Part shown: piece after piece, positions 56,498 to 64,000 of the stretch | Numbering within the stretch: the stretch's first letter is position 1 | Layout of the letters: the number at the start of each line of letters is the position of its first letter | DNA from: an uncultured Clostridia bacterium | Lineage (GTDB): Bacteria; Bacillota; Clostridia; Oscillospirales; Ruminococcaceae | Assembly (NCBI GenBank): GCA_937906945.1 | Contig: CALCUE010000035.1 | Span: 74,496 to 138,495, forward strand | Direction: 5' to 3' | Length of the DNA stretch: 64,000 bases | The notes under the pieces: model-generated | Database searches by the model: none | What the model was told of the DNA's origin: nothing | The model's input: only the letters and a program-made list of their open reading frames with translations | Translations under genes and position numbers: made by a program

Positions 56498-56519
56498 ATA
56501 AAACCACCCTTTCCATTTT

Positions 56520-56547
56520 ATTATATCATCTAAAAAATAAATATCAA
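56520..56547 (-). promoter_or_regulatory. Promoter of the PH-macro unit
   Basis: TTGATA, 16 bases and TATAAT on the minus strand, about 25 bases before the PH-domain ATG. Confidence 0.65.
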
Positions 56548-56559
56548 GTTTTTTTCACA

Positions 56560-58614
56560 TTATATCACGATTTTTCCGACAAGATTTATCAAAAAACATA
56601 AGGTCAGACCGCAGAAAAGCGGCACCGCCACCGAAAGCGCCGTCCATAAAAAACTTTTGGTTTCTTTCCGGATGGTAAAAAGCGTCGTGGCGCAGGGCCA
56701 GTGAAAAAGGAAGAACACCATGGTGCAAAGAGCGGTCAGCCGGGTGAAGCCATGCGCCTTAAAAAGAGCCGCTGTCGCCGCGAGATCCCCGATAGCCGAA
56801 AGCTCCCCGCCGGAATACCCCATCGCCATGATCGGAAGGGCGATCTCGTTGGCCGGGAACGAGAACAGAAAGCCGCAAAGCACCGTACCGTCCATCCCGA
56901 AAACCCGTCCCACCGGTTCCAAAAAGGTGATGATACGCCGCAAAATCGTCTCTCCCCCTACGGTAACGTTTCCGCAGAGCCAAAGAACAACGCCCGCCGG
57001 AACGGCCACCAGAACCGCTCTTCCCAGAACGACCAGCGTCCGGTCCAGCACCGAGCGCAAAATCACTTTGCCGATCCGGGGCACCCGGTACGGCGGCAAT
57101 TCCAGCGTAAACCCCGCCGGTATTCCTTTCAAAACGGTGTGGGAAAGAAGCCACGAAACAAGGAAGGTCATCCCGACGCTGAGGGCGAAAAAGCCGCAGA
57201 GCAAAAGCGCCCCCAAAAGCGCCGACCCTTTCCCCACCGAAAAAAACATGGTGATCAGAGCGATCAGCGCCGGAAAACGCCCGTTACAGGGGATAAAACT
57301 GTTGGTCAGAATGGCGATGAGCCTCTCTCTCGGCGAATCAATAATGCGAGCACCGGTAACGCCAACGGCACCGCAGCCAAGTCCCATGCACATGGTCAGC
57401 GCCTGTTTCCCGCAGGTTTTTGCCGCCGCGAAACCCCGGTCCAGATTAAAAGCCACCCTCGGCAAGTAGCCGACATCCTCCAAAAGAGTGAAAAGCGGAA
57501 AAAAGATCGCCATCGGCGGCAGCATCACCGAAACGACCCAGCCTGTCACCTTCCATACGCCGTCCAACAGCAGGTTTTTCCAAAAATCCGGCAGTCCGGC
57601 CGCCGAAAGAGCGCTTTCCAGCCATTGTCCCACCTGCTCAAAGCCTCGGGAAAGCCATTGGCTCGGCGCGTTGGCGCCTTTCACCGTCAACCAGAAAAGG
57701 AAGAGGAACAAAAGAAACAGTACCGGAAGTCCCCAGATCTTTCCCGTCAGCACGGTGTCGATCCGGTCATCACGCAAAAAAGCCTTTTCTTTTCGGCTAT
57801 CCACCGCCGAAAGGCAAAGTTCTTCCGCCCGAAGGGCCAGACAGGCGGAAATCGTGTCCGAAAAGGTTCGGGTCGTTTTTCCGTCCTCCTTCAAGATCCG
57901 TCTGGCTTTTCCAAGTGCTCCCATCAGTTCCGGATCGGCATTCATCGGACCAAACCGGTTTTCCAGACCGGAAATGAAGCCATGCTCATTTTCCAGAATT
58001 TTGAGCACCGGAAGGATCGTCGTCATCCGGTATTTTTTCCGTATCACAGGCCCGAGCACGTCCATGGCGTGCTCAACCGCTTTCGGGTACCGCACTGGAA
58101 GAAAAACCGTATGGAGCTTTCCGGCCGCCAGTTCCTCGATAGCCTTTGCCAGTTCCTCCAAGCCCTCTTTTTTTGTGGCGGAAGTTCCCACCACCGGAAG
58201 ACCGGTATCCCGGGAAAGGGCCTCCAGATCGACCTTAATACCCTTTCGTGCCGCGTCATCCAGCATATTGACGCACAGAAGCGTTTTCGGCACCAATTGC
58301 GCCACCTGTAGCGCGAAAAGCAGGTTTCGCTCCAGGCAGCAGGCGTCGCAGACCACCACCGCGGCGTCCGGTTTTTCAAAGCAGAGTGTATCCCGTGTCA
58401 CTTCCTCCTCCGCCGAATCGGCGGTCAGCGAATAGCTTCCCGGCAGATCCATAAGGCGGATCTTTTCCCGTCCGACCCGCCAAAAGCCTTCCGCCATTCC
58501 CACCGTCTTTCCCGACCAGTTTCCCGTATGCTGATGAAGCCCGGTCAGAGCGTTAAAAATCGTGCTTTTCCCAACGTTCGGGTTCCCCGCGAACACAACG
58601 GTCTTCGGCGTCAC
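56560..58614 (-). CDS. feoB: Ferrous iron transporter FeoB
   Basis: A 684-residue protein. The N-terminal G domain has G1 GNPNVGKST (about 10-18), DLPGSYSL and NMLDD, and a GDI-type helical domain to about 280. The C-terminal membrane part has Nucleoside_recog/Gate domains with conserved cysteines in MCMGLGCGAVGVTG. It imports Fe2+ under anaerobic or low-iron conditions. The start is a GTG (58614) overlapping the feoA stop (GTGA), with GGAGGTGG upstream; the longer frame reads through feoA. Confidence 0.96.
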   Translation of the reverse strand: MTPKTVVFAGNPNVGKSTIFNALTGLHQHTGNWSGKTVGMAEGFWRVGREKIRLMDLPGSYSLTADSAEEEVTRDTLCFEKPDAAVVVCDACCLERNLLFALQVAQLVPKTLLCVNMLDDAARKGIKVDLEALSRDTGLPVVGTSATKKEGLEELAKAIEELAAGKLHTVFLPVRYPKAVEHAMDVLGPVIRKKYRMTTILPVLKILENEHGFISGLENRFGPMNADPELMGALGKARRILKEDGKTTRTFSDTISACLALRAEELCLSAVDSRKEKAFLRDDRIDTVLTGKIWGLPVLFLLFLFLFWLTVKGANAPSQWLSRGFEQVGQWLESALSAAGLPDFWKNLLLDGVWKVTGWVVSVMLPPMAIFFPLFTLLEDVGYLPRVAFNLDRGFAAAKTCGKQALTMCMGLGCGAVGVTGARIIDSPRERLIAILTNSFIPCNGRFPALIALITMFFSVGKGSALLGALLLCGFFALSVGMTFLVSWLLSHTVLKGIPAGFTLELPPYRVPRIGKVILRSVLDRTLVVLGRAVLVAVPAGVVLWLCGNVTVGGETILRRIITFLEPVGRVFGMDGTVLCGFLFSFPANEIALPIMAMGYSGGELSAIGDLAATAALFKAHGFTRLTALCTMVFFLFHWPCATTLFTIRKETKSFLWTALSVAVPLFCGLTLCFLINLVGKIVI

Positions 58615-58847
58615 GGTTCCACCTCCACCCAAACGGTGACGGCGTCCTCTTTCCGAAGCGCCACCACCGATCCTCGAATTCGATAGGCTTTCGGATCCCC
58701 CAGCGGGCTTTTTCGCACGCAATCCACCGTCGTTCCCTCCAAAAGCCCGATATCCCGCAGCCGCTTTCGCAAATCACCCTCTGTTCGGAGCGTCGTGACC
58801 GTTCCTTTTTCTCCTTTTTCCATATCGCAAAGCGGAATTTCCCGCAT
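58611..58847 (-). CDS. feoA: Ferrous iron transport protein FeoA
   Basis: A 78-residue SH3-like protein: GEKGTVTTLRTEGDLRKRLRDIGLLEGTTVDCVRKSPLGDPKAYRI. FeoA supports FeoB at the cytosolic side. The ATG at 58847 follows AAGGAG; feoB is coupled to it. No clear Fur or DtxR operator was seen upstream, where 58848-59000 is AT-rich. Confidence 0.94.
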   Translation of the reverse strand: MREIPLCDMEKGEKGTVTTLRTEGDLRKRLRDIGLLEGTTVDCVRKSPLGDPKAYRIRGSVVALRKEDAVTVWVEVEP

Positions 58848-59031
58848 AGGTCGTCTCTCCTTCACCGAAAAATGGGATTTCTCCATAATCAGCATACGGA
58901 CTTTCCGCCTATGAGGTGCCAAAAGAAAATGTTTAAAATAATTTTACGATTTTTCTGCCCGAAAATGGTTTCAAAACCGTTTTTTCCTGCTATAATAAAA
59001 CTATCCCCATAAAACAAAGGAGCGAATAATT

Positions 59032-59376
59032 ATGGCTTTTTTTGATAAACTCAGCGATCTTGCCAAAACGGCGTCCGAAAAGACCAGCAACGCCATCGAG
59101 AGCGGCAAACTCCATGCCAAGATCAGCGCCGAGGAGCGCAACATCACCACCATCACCGCTAAAATCGGCGCCTACTATCTGTCCAAACTGGACGAGGGCG
59201 AAGAGCTGGACGAAAAAGTGATGAATATGTATCAGGGCATTCTGGACAGCCGTGCCGTTATTGAAGCCACTAAAGCCGATCTGGAGGTCCTGAACGGACC
59301 GAAAGCCTCGGAGGATGAAGCGGAAGAACCCTCCGAGGATAGTGGAGCCGAACAGAATCCCGAAACCGAGGCATAA
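59032..59376 (+). CDS. Small helical coiled-coil protein of unknown function
   Basis: A 114-residue soluble protein beginning MAFFDKLSDLAKTASEKTSNAIESGKLHAKISAEERNI, all helical, with an acidic tail. It recalls short phasin- or YtxH-like helical proteins but no family is certain. AAAGGAGCG lies before the ATG, and TATAAT about 40 bases upstream. Confidence 0.7.
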   Translation: MAFFDKLSDLAKTASEKTSNAIESGKLHAKISAEERNITTITAKIGAYYLSKLDEGEELDEKVMNMYQGILDSRAVIEATKADLEVLNGPKASEDEAEEPSEDSGAEQNPETEA

Positions 59377-59407
59377 AAAAAACGCTCCCTGCGGAGCGCT
59401 TTTTTAT
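59374..59407. terminator. Bidirectional terminator
   Basis: AAGCGCTCC/GGAGCGCTT-type stem with T-runs between convergent genes. Confidence 0.75.
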
Positions 59408-59413
59408 TGTGAA

Positions 59414-59785
59414 TTATTCAACTTCAACAACTTCGGCTTCCGGAGCGTTTTTGCGGACGCTCTCGATACCGTTCTGGCAGGAAGTTTTGGCTTTATAACC
59501 CTCGGAGGCAAGAATAATCTCGCCGTTGCGGGCTTTCAGGCGGAAACGGAACTCGCCGGCTTTATCCGTGTACATCTCAAATTTCGGGCAGACAGCGGCG
59601 ACGATCTCCTCAACGGTCTGGTCCTCAAAGTTGGCGGCTTCGGCGTTTTTACGAACGCTTTCAATGCCTTTCATGCAGGCTTCCTTCGTGGTGTAAACCT
59701 CGGAGCCGCCGATGATCTCGCCGTTTCCAGCCAGAAGATTAAAATGAAAACCGGTTTTGGTGGTTTTTACAGCAAATTTACCCAT
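59414..59785 (-). CDS. DUF1508 (YegP-like) double-repeat protein
   Basis: A 123-residue protein of two copies of the DUF1508 unit: FHFNLLAGNGEIIGGSEVYTTKEACMKGIESVRKNA (about 13-48) and FRFRLKARNGEIILASEGYKAKTSCQNGIESVRKNA (about 79-114). The fold is compact alpha/beta; the function is unknown. It has a ribosome site (AAAGGGG) and lies between two terminators. Confidence 0.92.
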   Translation of the reverse strand: MGKFAVKTTKTGFHFNLLAGNGEIIGGSEVYTTKEACMKGIESVRKNAEAANFEDQTVEEIVAAVCPKFEMYTDKAGEFRFRLKARNGEIILASEGYKAKTSCQNGIESVRKNAPEAEVVEVE

Positions 59786-59892
59786 ATTAAAAATTCCCCT
59801 TTCAAAGAAATCCTAAGACTTCGTCTTTTCTTTATCTTATCATCTTTCTTTTTGTTTTTCAACAAAAAAATCGCAAAAAATCCCTTTTTCTT

Positions 59893-59932
59893 CACAAAAA
59901 AGCCCCGGCAAAGCCGGGGCTTTTCTTTTTTC
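59893..59932 (-). terminator. Terminator of the CofE-family gene
   Basis: AAGCCCCGGC/GCCGGGGCTT stem followed by a T-run on the minus strand. Confidence 0.82.
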
Positions 59933-59935
59933 TTC

Positions 59936-61135
59936 TCAGTTGGTGTAGTTGTCGAAATAGCCCTGGACCAGAACGACCGGAGTGCCCTTATCGCCGGAAC
60001 CGGAAGTCAGATCGCAAAGGGAACCGATAAGGTCGGTCAGCTGACGGGGCGTCGTGCCCTGGGAAGCCATGCTGCCTTTGAGGTCGCCCTCTTTGGCTTT
60101 GATGCTGGCGGAAATGGCGGCTTTCAGTTCCTCACCGGAGAGGTCTTTGAAGTCGTTATCGGCCAGATATTTGAGCTTGAGCTCATTGGGCGTACCGACA
60201 AGGCCGCTGGTGAAGAACGGAGAGACGACCGGGTCAGCCAGTTCCCAGATCTTGCCCTGCGGGTCTTTGAAGGCGCCGTCGCCATAGACCATAACTTCCA
60301 CGTGCTTGCCGGTGGCTTCGAGGATCCGGCTCTGGATGTCCTCGACCAGTCCCTGCGCGTCACGGGGGAACAGTTTGATGCGGTCCTCGGTGGATTTGTT
60401 GGAACCGAGAAGGCCGTATTTCTCATTGTAGCCACTGCCGTTGACCGGCGCGTTCATGATGTCGTCGAGACCGAGAACGATCTTGGCGCCGGCGGCTTTC
60501 AGGATCCGTTTGGTGCGGGCACGGGTGTGGATATCGCAGCAGAGGACGCAGTCGGTATAGTCCAGAATGGCTTTCGCCTGGTTGGCGAAAACGATCTCGA
60601 CCTCAGCGCCGCATTCTTTAACAAGGTTCTCATAATATTCGACGTAGTCCACGCCGGTGAACTGGTGTTTATTCTCGCCGAAAAGCTCACGGTATTTAGC
60701 AAGAGAAAGAACGTCGGAATAGGGGTTGACGCCGGCGGCATCGATCTTATCAAGGCTGATCATCTCGTTGCCGACTTCGTCGGACGGGTAGCTGAGCATC
60801 AGAACGACCTTCTTGCAGCCTTTTGCAATTCCGCGAAGGCAAATTGCAAAACGGTTCCGGGAAGTGATCGGGAAAATGACGCCGACGGTCTCGCCGCCGA
60901 ATTTGGCGCGAACGTCGCTGGCGATGTCGTCAACGGTGCAATAGTTGCCCTGCGCGCGGGCAACGATGGACTCAGTAATCGAGATTACGTCTTTATCACG
61001 AAGGGCGAAACCTTCGCTTTTTGCCGCTTCCAACACGCTTTCGGTAACAATTACGCCAAGATCGTCCCCCTCACGAATGATCGGGCAGCGAATGCCGCGG
61101 GAAACGGTACCAACTCTTCTGGTGTTTTCTTCCAT
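59936..61135 (-). CDS. Coenzyme F420-0:L-glutamate ligase (CofE) family protein
   Basis: A 399-residue protein with VISITESIVARAQGNY, ICLRGIAKGCKKVVLMLSYPSDEVGNE and VLGLDDIMNAPVNGSGYN, as in the CofE/FbiB ligase family (PF01996). True CofE adds glutamates to F420-0. No other F420 genes are in the window, and Firmicutes of this kind generally lack F420, so another gamma-glutamyl or related ligation is more likely. It is monocistronic with a promoter 120 bases upstream. Confidence 0.85.
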   Translation of the reverse strand: MEENTRRVGTVSRGIRCPIIREGDDLGVIVTESVLEAAKSEGFALRDKDVISITESIVARAQGNYCTVDDIASDVRAKFGGETVGVIFPITSRNRFAICLRGIAKGCKKVVLMLSYPSDEVGNEMISLDKIDAAGVNPYSDVLSLAKYRELFGENKHQFTGVDYVEYYENLVKECGAEVEIVFANQAKAILDYTDCVLCCDIHTRARTKRILKAAGAKIVLGLDDIMNAPVNGSGYNEKYGLLGSNKSTEDRIKLFPRDAQGLVEDIQSRILEATGKHVEVMVYGDGAFKDPQGKIWELADPVVSPFFTSGLVGTPNELKLKYLADNDFKDLSGEELKAAISASIKAKEGDLKGSMASQGTTPRQLTDLIGSLCDLTSGSGDKGTPVVLVQGYFDNYTN

Positions 61136-61252
61136 GGTTCAAAAGTCCTTTCTTCATCGGTTTCAATCCGTTCGATTTTGCAGGATTTTTCTTTTCTTCC
61201 TGCAAATTTCCATTGTCAGCCCTAAGCTCCGGCCAACAACAATACATAAAAT

Positions 61253-61281
61253 ATTTTACCCCGTTTCCTTTTGAATTGCAA
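61253..61281 (-). promoter_or_regulatory. Promoter of the CofE-family gene
   Basis: TTGCAA, 17 bases and TAAAAT on the minus strand. It lies in the 312-base gap 61136-61448, which otherwise is AT-rich with no gene; a GGGAGG ribosome site ends the gap before the plus-strand gene. Confidence 0.6.
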
Positions 61282-61448
61282 GAATTTTTTGCGACTTTTC
61301 CATAAAAAATTTTTAAAAATTCTGTAAATTCGCCTTTTCCCCAAACCAAATTCCCGTTTTTCTATTGTCCGGCACCCCATGCCGCCGAAAAAAATAAAAT
61401 GGACCGAAAGGACGAAAGTCCCTTTCAAATCTTCGGGGAGGTAAATTC

Positions 61449-62309
61449 ATGGCAACATTCACCAACCAGGCGACGCTGTCCTATGGCGATACCGTCGTCA
61501 ATTCCAACATTGTTACCGGCGAACTGCAGGAGGTCCTTTCGGCCAACAAAACCGCTTTGACCGACACCTACCGTGTCGGGGAACCCCAAACCTTCGCCAT
61601 CAGTCTCATCAACAGCGGCGCGGTGCCGTTCAATGACGTCACCGCCACCGACGACCTCGGCGCCTATTCCTTCGGCACACCGGCGCAGACCCTTGTTCCG
61701 CTGGATTACGTGACCGGCACCGTCCGCTACTTCATCGACGGCGTCCTTCAGCCGACGCCCACCGTCACGGCGGAAAATCCGCTCACCGTCACCGGGATCA
61801 CCGTTCCGGCCAACGGCAACGCCCTCATCCTCTACGAGGCCATCCCGAACCAATACGCGCCCCTGGGTCCCGGCGGTACAGTGACCAACACCGTTGACGT
61901 CACCGGAACCGGCTTCACCGCTTTCGCCGCCGAAGGCGCTGTCACCGCCGATCCCGGCGTGGATCTTTCCATCACAAAGGCGCTGGACCCGGTGGTCGTC
62001 TCCGAAAACGCCCCGCTCACCTACACCTTTACCATCCAGGACCGTGGCAGTACGCCGGCTGAGACCGGCGACGGGATCGTCGTCTCCGACACCTTCAATC
62101 CCCGTCTTCGCGATATCACGGTCACCCTGGACGGCGCGACGCTCACCGAAGGCGTCGATTACACCTATGACGAAGCCACCGGCGCCTTTTCCACCACCGC
62201 CGGACGGATCACCGTACCCGGCGCGACTTTCGCGCAGGGCGCCGACACCGGCGCTTATCTCACGACGCCCGGCGCTTCGACCCTCACCGTCACCGGCACC
62301 GTCATCTGA
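61449..62309 (+). CDS. DUF11-repeat protein without signal peptide
   Basis: A 286-residue, beta-rich, threonine-rich protein beginning MATFTNQATLSYGDTVVNSN with two DUF11-like repeats: ANKTALTDTYRVGEPQTFAISLINSG (about 32-57) and LSITKALDPVVVSENAPLTYTFTI (about 173-196). Repeats of this type occur in surface and spore-layer proteins. There is no signal peptide or sortase motif. GGGGAGG precedes the ATG. A role in the spore coat or exosporium is a guess. Confidence 0.78.
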   Translation: MATFTNQATLSYGDTVVNSNIVTGELQEVLSANKTALTDTYRVGEPQTFAISLINSGAVPFNDVTATDDLGAYSFGTPAQTLVPLDYVTGTVRYFIDGVLQPTPTVTAENPLTVTGITVPANGNALILYEAIPNQYAPLGPGGTVTNTVDVTGTGFTAFAAEGAVTADPGVDLSITKALDPVVVSENAPLTYTFTIQDRGSTPAETGDGIVVSDTFNPRLRDITVTLDGATLTEGVDYTYDEATGAFSTTAGRITVPGATFAQGADTGAYLTTPGASTLTVTGTVI

Positions 62310-62316
62310 CCGACGG

Positions 62317-62353
62317 ACGCAAAAAGAGCCTTGCGGCTTTCGCAAGGCTCTTT
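62317..62353. terminator. Bidirectional terminator
   Basis: AGAGCCTTGCG/CGCAAGGCTCT stem with T-run both ways between the convergent DUF11 and eutP genes. Confidence 0.85.
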
Positions 62354-62872
62354 TTATACTTCTAATCCGTATTTTGTGCCGTCTTCCCATTCGTTGAGGC
62401 CCAGCTCCTGTTTGGCTTTTGCCTGCTGCCAGGTCATGGGGACGGGATCTTCCGCCAGATAATCCATCAGCTTTTCAATACCCTCACGGGTGACGCTGCT
62501 GATCTCAAAAATCGGATCACACCCGGAATTCTTCATCCAGGTGCGCACCATTTCAACGTTGGCGTAAGGAGAATCGATCCGGGTGATGATCCCGATCATC
62601 GGACGGTTCGTCCAGCATTGGCAGTCGCACTCAAAAACGCTGAACGGCTCATCGGCCGCCATTAAAAGAGCGATGACATCCGCCTCAAAAGAAAAACACG
62701 CCAGTCCAACGCCGCAGCGTTTGGTTTCAGCGTATTCGCCGGGCGAGTCGATAATGACGTCATAGGCGTTGGTATATTGGGTTTTGTGGTAATGAAGCGC
62801 CTCGCCTTTAAGCGCCTGAGTCAGCGTCGTTTTGCCGGCTTCGCTTCGTCCCATCAGGATCATTTTTTTCAT
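62354..62872 (-). CDS. eutP: EutP/PduV-family small GTPase-like protein
   Basis: A 172-residue protein with P-loop GRSEAGKTTLTQAL (about 8-21), DSPGEYAETK (G3-like), TRID (G4) and EISSVTREG. EutP/PduV associate with ethanolamine or propanediol microcompartments; acetate kinase activity has been reported for EutP. It is last in a three-gene operon with two shell proteins, two bases after the stop of the second. Confidence 0.93.
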   Translation of the reverse strand: MKKMILMGRSEAGKTTLTQALKGEALHYHKTQYTNAYDVIIDSPGEYAETKRCGVGLACFSFEADVIALLMAADEPFSVFECDCQCWTNRPMIGIITRIDSPYANVEMVRTWMKNSGCDPIFEISSVTREGIEKLMDYLAEDPVPMTWQQAKAKQELGLNEWEDGTKYGLEV

Positions 62873-62874
62873 GG

Positions 62875-63306
62875 TTATACTTCCGTAATATCACAGACGG
62901 TGAATTTCAGTTTATAGCGAAAGAAATCCAAAACGCCCTCGAGGGCGCTGTAAACGTCGGAACGGCTTCCGAGGACAATGACGCAGCCGCTGAACCGGTC
63001 GAGAAAACCGACCTCGACGTTGCCGAATTTCGTTGCCATATCGGCGGCCACCACCGTAGCCTCGTTGGGTACGATGTGCAGGATCCCGATGGATTCCCCT
63101 GTATGATCCTCGCCGAAATGGGTCCCGATATGAAGACCGAGGTTTTCATAGACCCGCCGCTGGGAAGCGCCGATGACCTGCGCCAACACGATCTCCCTTC
63201 CGGGCACGTGGACGCTGACCAACCGAAGCTCCTTGTCTTTCAGCTCGTCATATTTTTTTTGATAGATCATCTCGAGGAACTGTTCCCTCGTCATCCGCTC
63301 TTCCAT
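62875..63306 (-). CDS. EutS-like microcompartment shell protein with N-terminal extension
   Basis: A 143-residue BMC protein: about 28 extra residues (MEERMTREQFLEMIYQKKYDELKD), then the EutS-type core ELRLVSVHVPGREIVLAQVIGASQRRVYENLGL and MATKFGNVEVGFLDRFSGCVIVLG. BMC-domain hexamers tile the shell. The core matches the shell gene upstream, so these are paralogues. The start may be the ATG at 63306 or the internal ATG four codons later. It follows the first shell gene by five bases. Confidence 0.88.
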   Translation of the reverse strand: MEERMTREQFLEMIYQKKYDELKDKELRLVSVHVPGREIVLAQVIGASQRRVYENLGLHIGTHFGEDHTGESIGILHIVPNEATVVAADMATKFGNVEVGFLDRFSGCVIVLGSRSDVYSALEGVLDFFRYKLKFTVCDITEV

Positions 63307-63311
63307 CGCCG

Positions 63312-63671
63312 TTATCTCTTCGTTACCGGGCAGACTACGTAGCCCATTACGTCATGGAAATAATCGACCACCTGCGTCAAAGCCGCCGTGACGTCCGCGA
63401 TATCGCCGGTCACGATCATCGTGCCGGTGAACCGGTCGGCAAAGCCGAGATAGACGTCGCCGCTTTTAACGGCAATATCCGAAGCGATGACCGCCGATTC
63501 CGGCGGCGTCAGGTTCATAATGCCGATGGCGCAGGAGCCATAGTCGATGGAGGGGTTAAGGCCGAGCTTTTGATAGATGATCGGTGCCGGACCGCCGATG
63601 ACGTGGGCAAAGGTGATCTCTTTGCCGGCAACCGTCTCTTGAACGATTCGGATCTGTTCATGTTCGCTCAT
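63312..63671 (-). CDS. eutS: EutS-like microcompartment shell protein
   Basis: A 119-residue BMC protein of the EutS type: IRIVQETVAGKEITFAHVIGGPAPIIYQKLGL, IGIMNLTPPESAVIASDIAVKSGDVYLGFADRFTGTMIVTG. EutS forms bent hexamers that place curved edges in the shell. The ATG at 63671 follows GCGGGGG. First in the operon. Confidence 0.92.
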   Translation of the reverse strand: MSEHEQIRIVQETVAGKEITFAHVIGGPAPIIYQKLGLNPSIDYGSCAIGIMNLTPPESAVIASDIAVKSGDVYLGFADRFTGTMIVTGDIADVTAALTQVVDYFHDVMGYVVCPVTKR

Positions 63672-63742
63672 CAAGCGACCCCCGCTTTCGTTGACAACTC
63701 TTACAAAAAAGGACAAATGGATAGACTTATCCAGTTAAGATT

Positions 63743-63771
63743 ATCATACTACAAGATCACAAAAATGTCAA
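63743..63771 (-). promoter_or_regulatory. Promoter of the shell protein-eutP operon
   Basis: Consensus TTGACA, 17 bases and TATGAT on the minus strand, with a small GGATA/TATCC hairpin near the transcription start. Confidence 0.8.
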
Positions 63772-63777
63772 CCGCTT

Positions 63778-64000
63778 TTAAAGCCTTCCCCCAAGGGGGA
63801 AGGCTTTTTGCGGTGCGGGAGCACCGGCGGCTTTGCCGCCTTCTGCCACCGTGTTTTACAGAAAGCGAAGGCCGTTTCTGACCGGACTCGTTCCGGTTAA
63901 ACGGCCTTCGTCGATATCAGAAAGCACTCGGTTTAGATCAACACTCTTGTCCCCTTGGAGAAAGGGGACAGCGGTTGCGGGAGCAACCGCAGGGGTTTGA
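63778..64000. repeat. Hairpin-rich intergenic repeat at the right edge
   Basis: A row of strong inverted repeats without a gene: AAGCCTTCCCC/GGGGAAGGCTT with T-run (63778-63812, a terminator), CGGTGC/GCACCG, GGCGGC/GCCGCC, an 18-bp imperfect stem starting CGAAGGCCGTTT (63866-63910), GTCCCCTT/AAAGGGGAC and GCGGTTGC/GCAACCGC. The pattern resembles dispersed palindromic elements. It is cut by the window end. Confidence 0.65.

Noticed and set aside
56701..58311. Long plus-strand frame over feoB
   Set aside because: Antisense shadow of feoB with no start signal and no family pattern.

Overview
The window looks like chromosomal DNA of an endospore-forming Firmicute, most likely a clostridial lineage near the Oscillospiraceae/Ruminococcaceae. 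The grounds are: sporulation genes (spoIIE, yabP, yabQ), RNase Y, Mini-RNase III, RemA, an L27 with a cleavable N-terminus next to its protease Prp, single-chain glycyl-tRNA synthetase, T-box leaders, a tandem glycine riboswitch, consensus TTGACA-17-TATAAT promoters, AGGAGG ribosome sites and frequent TTG/GTG starts. This placement is inference from gene content.

Layout. 1-12.9 kb: end of an aminotransferase gene, maf, a carboxylate symporter with an extra N-terminal domain, a membrane acyltransferase-like protein, a lone RelB/DinJ antitoxin, an LD-carboxypeptidase, thrS under a T-box, rny, an acetyltransferase-like protein, a membrane-bound XRE regulator and glyS. 13-16.3 kb: yicC-remA-gmk-rpoZ-coaBC operon. 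16.4-19 kb: metNIQ methionine importer under a T-box whose specifier reads AUG. 19-24.5 kb: the Bacillus-like order yabP-yabQ-divIC-yabR-spoIIE, interrupted by an amidohydrolase and a small membrane protein. 24.6-28.5 kb: mrnC, yitT, a tyrosine phosphatase, an MFS transporter and a GNAT enzyme. 28.5-31 kb: rplU-prp-rpmA and obg. 31-31.85 kb: an AT-rich 850-bp segment bounded by imperfect inverted repeats and holding two very short overlapping genes with double-glycine leaders. 32-34.7 kb: mtaB, a split chromate transporter, tRNA-Asp and tRNA-Thr.

35-45.9 kb: acyl-CoA ligase with a stand-alone E2-type acyltransferase fold; patatin phospholipase coupled to a TAXI solute-binding lipoprotein; cyclophilin; then two adjacent modules, each a small unknown protein divergent from an XRE regulator, bounded by three identical terminators; then an acetyltransferase, a lipid kinase and small envelope proteins. 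46-51.6 kb: an operon for a nucleotidyltransferase/kinase fusion, a HAD phosphatase and a leucine-rich-repeat lipoprotein; a glycine riboswitch with an AGCS symporter; tRNA-Val. 51.6-59.8 kb: small envelope proteins, DegV, an XRE membrane regulator, a histidine phosphatase, macro and PH domain proteins, feoAB and a DUF1508 protein. 59.9-64 kb: a CofE-family ligase, a DUF11-repeat protein, a self-contained three-gene operon of two EutS-type microcompartment shell proteins plus EutP, and a hairpin-rich repeat at the right edge.

Themes are housekeeping translation and cell-division genes, amino-acid-responsive RNA switches (Thr, Met, Gly), sporulation, and small accessory units. The least explained parts are the double-glycine peptide segment, the twin XRE modules, the nucleotidyltransferase/kinase fusion and the orphan shell-protein operon. 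Coordinates of short sites were counted by hand and may be off by one or two bases.
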